A DNA stretch of 33,793 bases from Clostridiales bacterium (GTDB lineage Bacteria > Bacillota > Clostridia > Oscillospirales > Oscillospiraceae). Shown here in pieces: positions 25,548 through 32,921 of this stretch. The stretch lies in assembly GCA_019420945.1 (NCBI GenBank), contig JAHZGF010000025.1, positions 1 to 33,793 on the forward strand, in the 5' to 3' direction. Numbering within the stretch: the first letter of the stretch is position 1; every line of letters begins with the position of its first letter. Below the pieces are notes generated by a model. The model did not search any database. It saw only the letters and a program-made list of their open reading frames with translations, and had not been told where the DNA came from. The position numbers and the translations under genes were made by a program.

Positions 25548-26204
25548 CTATCGTTCAAATTCATGCTTGTGCTTGTTCTTTTCCGGCTTGTCCTGCTGGG
25601 GAAGCTGCGCCGCAAAGCTGTCGGACAGCTCCTGGAATTTTTCGGCCTCCACATAGTAGGCAGTCTGCTTACCGCCCTGGTTGACCAGCAGAATATCGCT
25701 GTCGCAGAGAGAACGGAGGGTGCCGCCTCCGGGCCGGTGCTCCACGCTGTGCTTTTTGCGAAGATCCTCCAGCGTGGTTCCGGGGCCTAGGTTACTACGG
25801 TACACGCAGCGATAATCGGCGGGTCTGATCCGCCCCTTGGCCCGTTCATAGGTACAGCAGAAGTAATCCGTCTTGATGACGTCCTTGAGCTGGTAGAGTG
25901 CGTAGGTGTCGCAGCAGTCCTGCTCTCTCGGATGCTCCGGCAGGTAGGTGTAGCCGTTGCGCCACGCCATTTCCGCAAACTCCATGATGTGAAAGCCGCA
26001 CTGCCCGATGTAGATGTGGTAGTCGTCGATGTAAGAGCACTGCTGCTTCATTTGAGTGCCGTCCGGCTTTGTCATAATGATGCTGCTGTGGTTGGGCAGG
26101 CGAAAGAGCGTCTTGTAGTTGCAGTCCACAAACCGCATATCCCGCACCCCATTCGGATTGGGAAAGGCGCAAACGCCCGCAATGTTGATAGGTTCCTGGC
26201 TCAT
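25548..26204 (-). CDS. LPD28/YodL-like polyvalent accessory protein
   Basis: This 218-residue protein has an N-terminal part (about 25-95: LFRLPNHSSIIMTKPDG, then YIDDYHIYIGQCGFHIMEFAEM) resembling a large-polyvalent-protein domain of the LPD28 kind. A later segment (about 145-195: LEDLRKKHSVEHRP, then SDILLVNQGGKQTAYYVEAEKF) is YodL-like. The tail is Lys-rich. It overlaps the preceding gene by ATGA, and its stop lies directly before the helicase ribosome site (CGATAGGAGG). It ends in Phe-Glu-Arg. The biochemical role is unknown. Confidence 0.75.
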   Translation of the reverse strand: MSQEPINIAGVCAFPNPNGVRDMRFVDCNYKTLFRLPNHSSIIMTKPDGTQMKQQCSYIDDYHIYIGQCGFHIMEFAEMAWRNGYTYLPEHPREQDCCDTYALYQLKDVIKTDYFCCTYERAKGRIRPADYRCVYRSNLGPGTTLEDLRKKHSVEHRPGGGTLRSLCDSDILLVNQGGKQTAYYVEAEKFQELSDSFAAQLPQQDKPEKNKHKHEFER

Positions 26205-26800
26205 CGTTCATGCCCTCCTCGTGCTTTTTTCAGTGGGTTGCGGTCATGCTCCTTCACCTTTTCCTTCGCCCAATCAGGCAGTTTGGTGAGATCCGCAATC
26301 CCTAAAACATCCGAGACATCCCACCGGCACCGCTCCCCTGAAAACAGTTCCTGAAAGTACACGGCTCTGCCTCTTGCTCCTGCGCTGCACCCAAAGCCGC
26401 CCACTGCGTACCCCAGCTGGCAATCCGCCGTGCGGTACTCAGCGGCCAAGCTGGTCGGCCTGAGAATCACAAGTTTGCCCTCCAGGGATTCTTTCTCGCC
26501 ACGCTCACGACAATGCTCGGCTCCCAGCACTTCAATGGGTACAGCACGCTTCTCCCGGAATTCCGCCACCGCTTTTTGCTGATCCTGTAAGCGGTTCAGA
26601 AAGATTTGCAAGATCTCGACATAGTTATCACCGGCAACCGCCTGGGGGAAGATCTTCTCACCCAGCAGGTTATATTGCTGGTAACAGGTCATGTAAGGCA
26701 TCTCCTTGTCTCTGGGATTATAGCCCAGGAGCATCATACGTCCGCCCAAACGGACGGATTGGAGGATTTCATAATCCCCCGCCATTTCGGGGACAGCCAT
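26201..26800 (-). CDS. conserved ICE polyvalent-type protein
   Basis: This 199-residue protein is probably cytoplasmic. The C-terminal half carries a pattern I associate with ICE accessory proteins (DCQLGYAVGGFGCSAGARGRAVYF, then ERCRWDVSDVLGIADL and LPDWAKEKV). The N-terminal half (YNPRDKEMPYMTCYQQYNLLG) is not recognised. The ATG at 26800 follows the upstream stop within 3 bases; the GGGAGCG that encodes the end of the upstream protein is the only ribosome site. It ends in His-Glu-Arg. Confidence 0.72.
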   Translation of the reverse strand: MAVPEMAGDYEILQSVRLGGRMMLLGYNPRDKEMPYMTCYQQYNLLGEKIFPQAVAGDNYVEILQIFLNRLQDQQKAVAEFREKRAVPIEVLGAEHCRERGEKESLEGKLVILRPTSLAAEYRTADCQLGYAVGGFGCSAGARGRAVYFQELFSGERCRWDVSDVLGIADLTKLPDWAKEKVKEHDRNPLKKARGGHER

Positions 26801-26802
26801 CT

Positions 26803-27606
26803 TTAACGCTCCCTTCCTGTGGAATCTTTGTGTTTATGATTTTCTCTCCGCAAATGGCGATGCAGTGCGTGGAGCGTGGTGGTGTGCGTTTCAAAGCATT
26901 TCATGGCTTCTGTGTACTCTGTAAAGCTCGTATGTGCAGGATTGGGCTTGTGATTTGGTTGCCAGTCCCAAACAGCATACTGATGGGAGGCCTGGGAATG
27001 AAACCCTACCGCAATTTCCCGATCTTCCATGCTCACAGATGCCATCATCGTATAGCCTTTATATTGTTCCGAGGTATGCCGGAAAGAGCCATTTCCCAAG
27101 TACAGGGTATAGCTTCCGTTTTGCCCTTGCTGATAAGAGACAGGGATCATAAGCTCTCCTGTAACCAATTCGGGATGATAGGTGTACCCCAGCCGTTCTT
27201 CCATCATCATCTTGGGCATGGAAGAAAAGTCGATATAGTAGGCGTCCGTCCCCATGATGCGGTAGGTGTGAAGATGCCCTTTCACTGGAAAGTAGGTGGA
27301 CAAGACGGGATGTTTGATGTGGCCGGTGATGACAACACTCTTTTCCTTGGATGCTCTGTCGAGATAGAACTGGGGCTGTGCGCCGGGAACATCCCAGCCG
27401 CACATGGAGCCGCAGACCATGGCTTCCATCTGCGCCGGTGTAATCCCCATGCGGCTGTTGGTGAAGTCCGCAATGCTCTTGTTTTCCTTCCGGCTGTCCG
27501 TGTTCCACTCGCTGCGGTAGTATCCACGTTCGCCTCGCTTAATCAAAATCAGTTCCCCGGTGCTGGGCAGGATGGAACAGCATTGTTCCGGTAGCGTTCC
27601 GCGCAT
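26803..27606 (-). CDS. conserved ICE accessory protein, unknown function
   Basis: This 267-residue protein starts at ATG 27606 behind AAGGAGGTC. Its N-terminus (LPEQCCSILPSTGELILIKRGERGYY, then ENKSIADFTNSRMGITPAQMEAM) is a recurring start of Clostridial ICE accessory proteins. The middle is Tyr- and Met-rich and the end is basic with many His residues. I recognise no catalytic motif. It follows parB by 70 bases and is nearly contiguous with the next gene. It ends in Gly-Arg-Glu-Arg. Confidence 0.72.
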   Translation of the reverse strand: MRGTLPEQCCSILPSTGELILIKRGERGYYRSEWNTDSRKENKSIADFTNSRMGITPAQMEAMVCGSMCGWDVPGAQPQFYLDRASKEKSVVITGHIKHPVLSTYFPVKGHLHTYRIMGTDAYYIDFSSMPKMMMEERLGYTYHPELVTGELMIPVSYQQGQNGSYTLYLGNGSFRHTSEQYKGYTMMASVSMEDREIAVGFHSQASHQYAVWDWQPNHKPNPAHTSFTEYTEAMKCFETHTTTLHALHRHLRRENHKHKDSTGRER

Positions 27607-27676
27607 TTTGACCTCCTTATGGGTAACAAAAAACAGCTCTATGAGCCGTTTAGCATCGCATGATTGAATTCTGCTG

Positions 27677-28615
27677 CTATCGCTCTTGATCCCGCAGTTT
27701 CCTTCTCTGCCACTGCTCCAGCAACCTGATAATCACTTCTTCCATCTGCTTCGGAGTATAGCTGGGCGGGAAGTATTTTTGCAGACGATCATTTTTCAAG
27801 GTCACTTTCCGGGCCAGGGACTTGTCCTCCCGAAGAAGTACCTCCATAGCATTAGCATCCAACTTCCCCTCCTCACTCAGCTCCTTGAGCCGTTTGGCCT
27901 GTCCCAGGCTGGGGGATACCTCATCACGTTCCATAATGACCAGTAGCGAGGCTTGCTCTTTTTCGCTCAGATGCGAAATGTAGTCCGCTGCGGGCGTGAC
28001 CTTCAAAACCCCGTTGTCCACCTGCTCCAGCAGAGGCGGGATCAGCTTTGTCAGGCGGATATACCGCTGAATGCTCGTCACATTTTCGCCAACTTGCTCA
28101 CTTAAAATTTGGACAGAATACTTCCCGCGAAAATTCTCTCCAACTTGGAGAGAATTTTTTGAGGGCCGTCCGGCCTGCCGCTTCATGGCCTCCAACTTCA
28201 AGCTGTACGCTCTGGCCTTTTCACTGGGCAGCAAGTCCTCACGGGTGATGTTGTAGTCCACCACCAGAATGTCCGCCTCATCATCCGTATACTCCCGGAT
28301 GATAACCGGCAGGCTTTCCAGGCCCACTGTTCTGGCGCAGTAGTCACGGCGATGGCCGGAGATAATCTCGTAGCCACCCTCCGTCCGGGGCCGCACGATC
28401 AGCGGCTCCGCAACCCCCACCTGCTCGATGCTGTCCATCAGTCGAACCAGATCCGGCGTGGGCCTCTTGATGGAGTACGGCTGTCTGGCATAGGGGTAAA
28501 TCTCACCCACGGGAATATTCAGGATGCGCTCGTGGGTGTCCTGCTGCCGTTCCTGCTCACTTTTGAACAGATCATCGAGTGAGGTCAGGCCCATGTTTCT
28601 GACGTTCCCTACCAA
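27677..28615 (-). CDS. parB: ParB-family partition protein
   Basis: This 312-residue ParB/Spo0J-like protein has the N-terminal ParB domain (ILNIPVGEIYPYARQPY at about 29-45, and the nucleotide-binding EIISGHRRDYCAR at about 83-95). The central HTH region (VQILSEQVGENVTSIQRYIRL) would read a parS-like site. It overlaps parA by 44 bases. The start may be TTG 28615, which has GGAGGTGA 4-9 bases upstream, or ATG 28594, which has only a weak site; I list the longer form. It ends in Gln-Glu-Arg. With ParA it would stabilise the excised circular form. Confidence 0.9.
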   Translation of the reverse strand: MVGNVRNMGLTSLDDLFKSEQERQQDTHERILNIPVGEIYPYARQPYSIKRPTPDLVRLMDSIEQVGVAEPLIVRPRTEGGYEIISGHRRDYCARTVGLESLPVIIREYTDDEADILVVDYNITREDLLPSEKARAYSLKLEAMKRQAGRPSKNSLQVGENFRGKYSVQILSEQVGENVTSIQRYIRLTKLIPPLLEQVDNGVLKVTPAADYISHLSEKEQASLLVIMERDEVSPSLGQAKRLKELSEEGKLDANAMEVLLREDKSLARKVTLKNDRLQKYFPPSYTPKQMEEVIIRLLEQWQRRKLRDQER

Positions 28616-29381
28616 GTTTCATCACCTCCCTGGTAAAAGATTCATAGGCGCTTGCTACCCGCCCCTCCCTGTCGTGCTCAAAGATGTTCTTGTGCTCCAG
28701 GCTGATTTCAGCGGCACGGATAGACCGGGGGATTTCGCTGCGGAACACCCTGCCTCCGTAGGCTACCCGGATTTGCTCAATAACCCCACGTGAAAGAGTA
28801 GTGCGGCTGTCAACCATCGTCATCAGGATGCCTCCGATCTCCAAGCCGGGATTCAGCTGGCGCTTTACTCGCATAACCGTCTTGAGAAGCTGCTCCAGGC
28901 CTTTGGCGGGCAGATAGTGGGCCTGCACGGGGATGATGACGGTATTGGCCGCTGTCAATGCGTTGATGGTCAGCATACCCAGGGAAGGCATACAGTCCAC
29001 GATGGCATAGTCGTAGTCTTTCTGGACGGTGGATAGATATTGCCGCAAAACCGTTTCCCGGCTCATGGTGTTCACCAGCGTTACCTCAGTGGCGGACAGT
29101 TCAATGTTGGCGGGCATCAGATCCACGCCGTCCTGGTGGTGCAGAATCCCCTCCTGCGCAACGAGGGGCTGATCGGTGATGATCTTCCCCATGATGGTTG
29201 CCAAGGTTGGATTCAACTCGTCCGGCTGCTCCCAGCCTAAAAGCTGGGTGAGATTGCCCTGGGCGTCTGCATCAACCAGAAGAACTTTTTTACCTTGCCG
29301 AGAAAGACCAATGGCCAAACTTGCCGCCGTGGTAGTCTTTCCCACGCCTCCTTTCTGATTAGCCAGTGCGATTGTGTGCAT
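28572..29381 (-). CDS. parA: ParA/Soj-family partition ATPase
   Basis: This 269-residue protein has the deviant Walker A KGGVGKTT at residues 10-17 (signature Lys10, catalytic Lys15), a Walker A' DADAQGNLTQ motif (about 37-46) and a Walker B IVDCMPSLG segment. It pairs with parB downstream. ATG 29381 has GGAGG 8 bases upstream; an ATG four bases earlier is in the wrong frame. In ICEs ParA/ParB help the circular intermediate persist and may support transfer. Confidence 0.95.
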   Translation of the reverse strand: MHTIALANQKGGVGKTTTAASLAIGLSRQGKKVLLVDADAQGNLTQLLGWEQPDELNPTLATIMGKIITDQPLVAQEGILHHQDGVDLMPANIELSATEVTLVNTMSRETVLRQYLSTVQKDYDYAIVDCMPSLGMLTINALTAANTVIIPVQAHYLPAKGLEQLLKTVMRVKRQLNPGLEIGGILMTMVDSRTTLSRGVIEQIRVAYGGRVFRSEIPRSIRAAEISLEHKNIFEHDREGRVASAYESFTREVMKLGRERQKHGPDLTR

Positions 29382-29507
29382 TCATGACACCTCCATTTCG
29401 ATTATCAGCCTGCACTGAAAAAGCACAGGCTGCTGGTATTCTTTTTTCGGTATGTACTTCTTCTTTACTCTTCTCAGTATTGCTATACTCCGTCTTATTT
29501 CCCTCGG

Positions 29508-29594
29508 TTTTTCCGAAGTCTTGACCTTCGATTATCCGAGGTCTTGACTTCTGTTTTTCCGAGGTCTTGATTTTGGTTTTTCAGATGTCTGCCC
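29508..29594. repeat. 23-bp direct repeats at the repA 3' end (iteron-like)
   Basis: A core CCGARGTCTTGAY occurs at 29513-29525, 29536-29548 and 29559-29571, spaced exactly 23 bases, with a degenerate fourth unit (CAGATGTCTG) from 29582 in the same register. The period is close to two helical turns. The repeats run over the last codons and stop of repA. The TAA stop itself lies in a unit where TTATCC replaces TTTTCC. They look like initiator binding sites, but they could simply encode a repetitive tail. Confidence 0.65.
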
Positions 29595-29975
29595 CTTTCC
29601 GGCAAAGTTTTTTACATAGATCAAAGCTGGACGCCCCTGGCCCTGGCGCACTCGTTCAATTAAACCAACTCCTTTCTTGGTATCCAACTCATGAAACAGC
29701 TTAATTGCCTTTTCTGTCCTATAGCCAAGTGTTTCAGTAACATCTTCCAAGGTAAATATGATGTATACTCGTCCCTGCTCGTCATGCCATCCATTCTTCA
29801 TTGACAGACTCATGCGGTCTAGTAAAATACCATAAAGGAGCTTTGCATCCGTCGATAGGTTTGCAAAGCGACTATCTGTAAAAAGCAGTTTGGGTATGCG
29901 GTAAAAGGAAAACTGTTCAGACTCATAGCCGTAATAGTAAGAAAGCTCTACTGAAACCATAGCCATCACCCCCAT
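29532..29975 (-). CDS. repA: replication initiator RepA (RepA_N type), short form
   Basis: The protein is about 147 residues and carries the conserved RepA N-terminal domain: YYYGYESEQFSFYRIPKLLF, then LSTDAKLLYGILLDRMSLS, NGWHDEQGRVYIIFTLEDV and GLIERVRQGQGRPALIYVKNF. It would start replication of the excised element. Related proteins are often longer, with a C-terminal domain that is missing here; the end is a repetitive basic tail (SEKPKSRPRKNR). The start is uncertain: ATG 29975, 29966 or 29960 are in frame, and the last has GGGGGTG close upstream. An intrinsic terminator lies directly before the start codons, so expression may be controlled by attenuation. Confidence 0.82.
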   Translation of the reverse strand: MGVMAMVSVELSYYYGYESEQFSFYRIPKLLFTDSRFANLSTDAKLLYGILLDRMSLSMKNGWHDEQGRVYIIFTLEDVTETLGYRTEKAIKLFHELDTKKGVGLIERVRQGQGRPALIYVKNFAGKGQTSEKPKSRPRKNRSQDLG

Positions 29976-29976
29976 C

Positions 29977-30007
29977 AAAAAAGGAGAGCGTATTTAACAC
30001 GCTCTCC
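29977..30007 (-). terminator. intrinsic terminator or attenuator in the repA leader
   Basis: A perfect 9-bp stem (GGAGAGCGT at 29983-29991 with ACGCTCTCC at 29999-30007) with a 7-base loop is followed on the minus strand by six T residues (29977-29982), which run into the repA start codons. No minus-strand gene lies upstream for it to terminate, so it is probably a transcription attenuator for repA and the operon behind it. Confidence 0.75.
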
Positions 30008-30047
30008 CAGTACAGACAATATAAAAACTGACATACAATTTGAAACG

Positions 30048-30093
30048 CATCGCTCAAATAGGGACAATACCTTGATTGATGAAATGAGCGATG
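30048..30093. promoter_or_regulatory. inverted repeat, likely operator in the repA/fic divergent region
   Basis: CATCGCTCA (30048-30056) and TGAGCGATG (30085-30093) form a 9-bp inverted repeat flanking the -35 region of the fic promoter, in the 160-base divergent gap between repA and fic. The right arm is part of a 17-bp sequence that recurs inside the fic gene at 30905-30921. Confidence 0.55.
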
Positions 30094-30104
30094 TGTGATA
30101 TAAT
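30076..30104 (+). promoter_or_regulatory. promoter of the fic-DUF4062 operon
   Basis: TTGATG (30076-30081) and a perfect TATAAT (30099-30104) are 17 bases apart, and a TG one base before the -10 makes it an extended -10. The fic ATG follows at 30138 after GCGAGGT. The -35 box overlaps the right arm of the inverted repeat, so a bound protein would block it. Confidence 0.75.
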
Positions 30105-30137
30105 TAAACCAATCATTTACAGTTGCGAGGTATTTGC

Positions 30138-31139
30138 ATGAGAAACAAAAAGCCTCCCTTTGAAATCACGAACCAGATCATTGACCATGTGGCGGAGATC
30201 GCTGAGCTGATGGGCCGCTTGACCGCAGCCTCTCCCCTGTCCGCAAATCCTACACTCCGCCGCGCCAATCGTATCCGAACCATACACGGATCACTTGCTA
30301 TTGAACAGAACACACTTTCTCTGGAGCAAGTGACTGCCGTGCTAAACGGCAAGCACGTTCTCGCCCCGCCTAAGGATATTGCAGAAGTAAAGAACGCCTA
30401 TGAGATTTATGACCTGCTTGATGAACTTGATCCGTATTCTGTGGACGACCTGCTGCTGGCCCACGGCATTATGACGCGGGGCCTAGTGGAGGAATCCGGT
30501 ATGTTCCGAAGCCGGCCTGTGGGCGTGGTAGACAGCGAAGGGCACGTCCTGCATTTTGGGACGCTACCCCAGTATGTCCCCGATCTAGTGCTGGAACTGC
30601 TAGACTGGGTAAAAACCAGCGATGTGCATATACTCATCCGCAGTTGTGTGTTCCACTATGAGCTGGAACTGATTCACCCCTTTGCTGACGGAAATGGGCG
30701 TGTGGGGCGTCTGTGGCATACGCTGCTCCTCTCCAAGTGGAATCCGGCCTTTGCCTGGCTTCCGGTGGAGTCCATCATCCATGACCGCCAGCCGGAGTAT
30801 TATGCGGCCATCAACTCCTCCAACGATGCGGGAGAGTCCACAGTGTTTATTGAGTTCATGCTCTCGGCCATCAAAGCATCACTCATAGAGGCCATCAATG
30901 CGAGTGATGAAATGAGCGATGGAAAGATGGATAAGTCAACGCTCCGATGGAGAAAGATCGAGGAGTTCCTGAAAACCCATGACTATATCATGAACGCTGA
31001 TGTGCGGGAGTTGTGTGGGGTATCGGCGGCGACAGCAAATCGTATTCTTGCTACTTTTACTGCCGAAGGAAAACTTGTTAAATACTTTAACAATGGGCAT
31101 TGGGTATATCGTTCAATCGTATGTAGAGATGAGGATTAA
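30138..31139 (+). CDS. Fic-family protein (probable AMP-transferase) with C-terminal winged helix
   Basis: This 333-residue protein has an intact Fic active site, HPFADGNGRVGR at residues 180-191 (His180, Asp184, Asn186, Arg188, Arg191), so it can probably transfer AMP or a similar group to a target. An N-terminal helix SLAIEQN (52-58) resembles the inhibitory (S/T)xxxE(G/N) motif with Gln in place of Gly/Asn, which fits an auto-inhibited class II Fic. Residues 265-333 look like a winged HTH (ADVRELCGVSAATANRIL), so it may regulate its own promoter. ATG 30138 is chosen for the GCGAGGT site; an in-frame TTG five codons earlier has none. The stop is one base before the next ATG. Confidence 0.9.
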   Translation: MRNKKPPFEITNQIIDHVAEIAELMGRLTAASPLSANPTLRRANRIRTIHGSLAIEQNTLSLEQVTAVLNGKHVLAPPKDIAEVKNAYEIYDLLDELDPYSVDDLLLAHGIMTRGLVEESGMFRSRPVGVVDSEGHVLHFGTLPQYVPDLVLELLDWVKTSDVHILIRSCVFHYELELIHPFADGNGRVGRLWHTLLLSKWNPAFAWLPVESIIHDRQPEYYAAINSSNDAGESTVFIEFMLSAIKASLIEAINASDEMSDGKMDKSTLRWRKIEEFLKTHDYIMNADVRELCGVSAATANRILATFTAEGKLVKYFNNGHWVYRSIVCRDED

Positions 31140-31140
31140 A

Positions 31141-32052
31141 ATGACTAGTGATTACTATCAAGCAAAAAAAATATTCATTGCTACACCGGGTGACCTTATG
31201 CCAGAGAGAAGAGCCTTGGTGGACGTTGTTACAGAAGTGAATGTAATTAAAGCTCACCCTGCAGGCTTTCATTTTGAAATTTTGGGTTGGGAAAATACTT
31301 TGCCCGGAAACGGACGGCCTCAGTCTCTAATCAACGCAGAAATCAAAAAATGTGATCTTTTCATTATGGTATTATGGGAGCATTGGGGGACTCCATCCGG
31401 TCGATATTCATCCGGCACTGAAGAAGAGTTTTATGAGGCCCAATCCTTACACCAAAGCACAGGCAAACCAGAGTGCTGGCTATTTTTTAAGTTTTCAAAT
31501 TGTCCAGCACCAGAAATTACACAATTTAGGAAAGAACGAGAGAAAGCACGAGATGTATATTATCAGCGTTTTAATACAACAACTGAATGGACAGATTTGC
31601 TACGCCATTTCCTATGCAAGTGGATTGATGGTTTAGAATCTTCTTGCTACATCGGAAGTAGAGTGACAAATTCCGCTGAAAAAAGCTCAAATGAAATACT
31701 ATACCGAATTTCTTATCAGGATTGGATCGGTTCATATTGTAAAATAGATCCAATAATTTATTTTACCATCGAGGATAGAAATTCATTAAATAATTGGAAA
31801 CATATGCTTCATCAAGAAAAGAAAGAATTTGTTTACAATCTTTTATCTGAGAATCTTGGTCTGGTACTTGGTGCTAACCCATATTTAGGTCAACTACGCT
31901 ATAAAATATCTGAAAGTCAATTTATATTGTTGGCAACCATTTCTCGCAAGTATGAAGATACTCTTAGTACAAGTCGTATATTTATTCCAAATGACTATTC
32001 CCACCTTTGCTCAATCTCAGAGAACGAAGTTCCCTTTGACGGTTACATATAA
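31141..32052 (+). CDS. DUF4062-like protein (candidate effector)
   Basis: This 303-residue protein starts at ATG 31141, one base after the fic stop, behind GAGG. Residues 7-125 resemble DUF4062, an N-terminal domain often found on signalling or defence-type proteins: KIFIATPGDLMPERRALVDVV, then FEILGWENTLPG, KKCDLFIMVLWEHWG, and YSSGTEEEFYEA. The C-terminal half (about 160-303) is not recognised. Base composition turns clearly A/T-rich compared with fic and the ICE backbone, a sign of separate origin. It forms a two-gene operon with fic, ended by the bidirectional hairpin at 32168. A toxin-regulator or anti-phage role is possible but not shown. Confidence 0.72.
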   Translation: MTSDYYQAKKIFIATPGDLMPERRALVDVVTEVNVIKAHPAGFHFEILGWENTLPGNGRPQSLINAEIKKCDLFIMVLWEHWGTPSGRYSSGTEEEFYEAQSLHQSTGKPECWLFFKFSNCPAPEITQFRKEREKARDVYYQRFNTTTEWTDLLRHFLCKWIDGLESSCYIGSRVTNSAEKSSNEILYRISYQDWIGSYCKIDPIIYFTIEDRNSLNNWKHMLHQEKKEFVYNLLSENLGLVLGANPYLGQLRYKISESQFILLATISRKYEDTLSTSRIFIPNDYSHLCSISENEVPFDGYI

Positions 32053-32344
32053 TTTTTATGGCCTGCCTACCAGGTTTTCTACAATTAGTTTATTTGATGA
32101 GCAGCCGCTTATCTTCCTGAAATAATCACCACTTACAATAACCGCAGTGCCATCCCGGTTATGCTAAAAGCCCGGAAGGTCTTGTGAAACAAGGCTTTCC
32201 GGGCTTCGTTTACATTGGTGGCGCTCTGATATATACGACGACTCACAAAGTCGAACCTGATAGTGTTGTTTTCGGATACCAGTTCAATATTGGCTGAAAA
32301 TAGGTCAGCATTTCCTCACGCCACCCTTTAGTTGGCCACAACAA
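32053..32344. other. non-coding gap between convergent operons
   Basis: These 292 bases separate the plus-strand DUF4062 gene from the minus-strand HTH genes. The only clear element is the hairpin at 32168-32206. I see no convincing ORF, tRNA or repeat in the rest. Confidence 0.6.
32168..32206. terminator. bidirectional hairpin terminator
   Basis: An 18-bp stem (32168-32185 with 32189-32206, AAGCCCGGAA at one edge) has two G-U wobbles and a GAA loop. The minus strand reads TTTTAG after it and the plus strand reads CGTTTAC. It sits between convergent genes and probably ends both transcripts, more strongly on the minus strand. Confidence 0.75.
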
Positions 32345-32920
32345 TCATTTTCCCGCTCTCCATAACAGAAACCCCTCAATATTTTCAAAGAATCTTTTTG
32401 ACTTCATCCGCATGTTCAAATATGCATTACTGGCCATAAAGTCGATTAGATTTACCTTGGGGATGATGAATGCCGGAACAAGGGAAAGGCCTTTCAACTT
32501 TTCTGTTCTGATCCATCTTGCGACCGTAGACGCTGTGGCGCCTGTTAATTCCGCAGCCTCTCTCGTGGAAACTATGTCGGGGATATTCCGGAAACATTCT
32601 ATGTAGTATTTTCGCAGTTCCTCCGTTGTCACAGATTCGGGAAGCATGGGCTTGGGTTCGTATGTCCCGCTATATGAGCCGGGCGGGAGTTTGTATTTTT
32701 CGGGGTGAATTTCCCTGCGCTCCAGATAGCGAACAACGTCTTTCATCTTGATGGTGTAATTTCGGGTCTTTTTCCCACTCTGTACGCAGGGAACCAAACC
32801 GGACTGCAGCAAATATCGAGCTGTTCGTTTGCTGATATGACAGATGATGCGGAATTGCTCTTTCTGAACGGTTTCTGGGTACTCATTCAGCAAATAGCGA
32901 TACTTGGATGCCCGTGCCAT
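32345..32920 (-). CDS. double helix-turn-helix protein, copy 2
   Basis: This 191-residue protein has two HTH segments: residues 20-66 (QFRIICHISKRTARYLLQSG, then a KMKDVVRYL wing) and 119-160 (VSTREAAELTGATASTVARWI, then a VNLIDFM strand), like excisionase or MerR-type recognition domains. ATG 32920 has GGAGG 8 bases upstream and lies one base after the stop of its paralogue (TGATATG). Both proteins share the layout HTH, linker, HTH and a basic tail. A role in excision control or element regulation is likely from family logic, but no target is shown. Confidence 0.78.
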   Translation of the reverse strand: MARASKYRYLLNEYPETVQKEQFRIICHISKRTARYLLQSGLVPCVQSGKKTRNYTIKMKDVVRYLERREIHPEKYKLPPGSYSGTYEPKPMLPESVTTEELRKYYIECFRNIPDIVSTREAAELTGATASTVARWIRTEKLKGLSLVPAFIIPKVNLIDFMASNAYLNMRMKSKRFFENIEGFLLWRAGK

Positions 32921-32921
32921 A

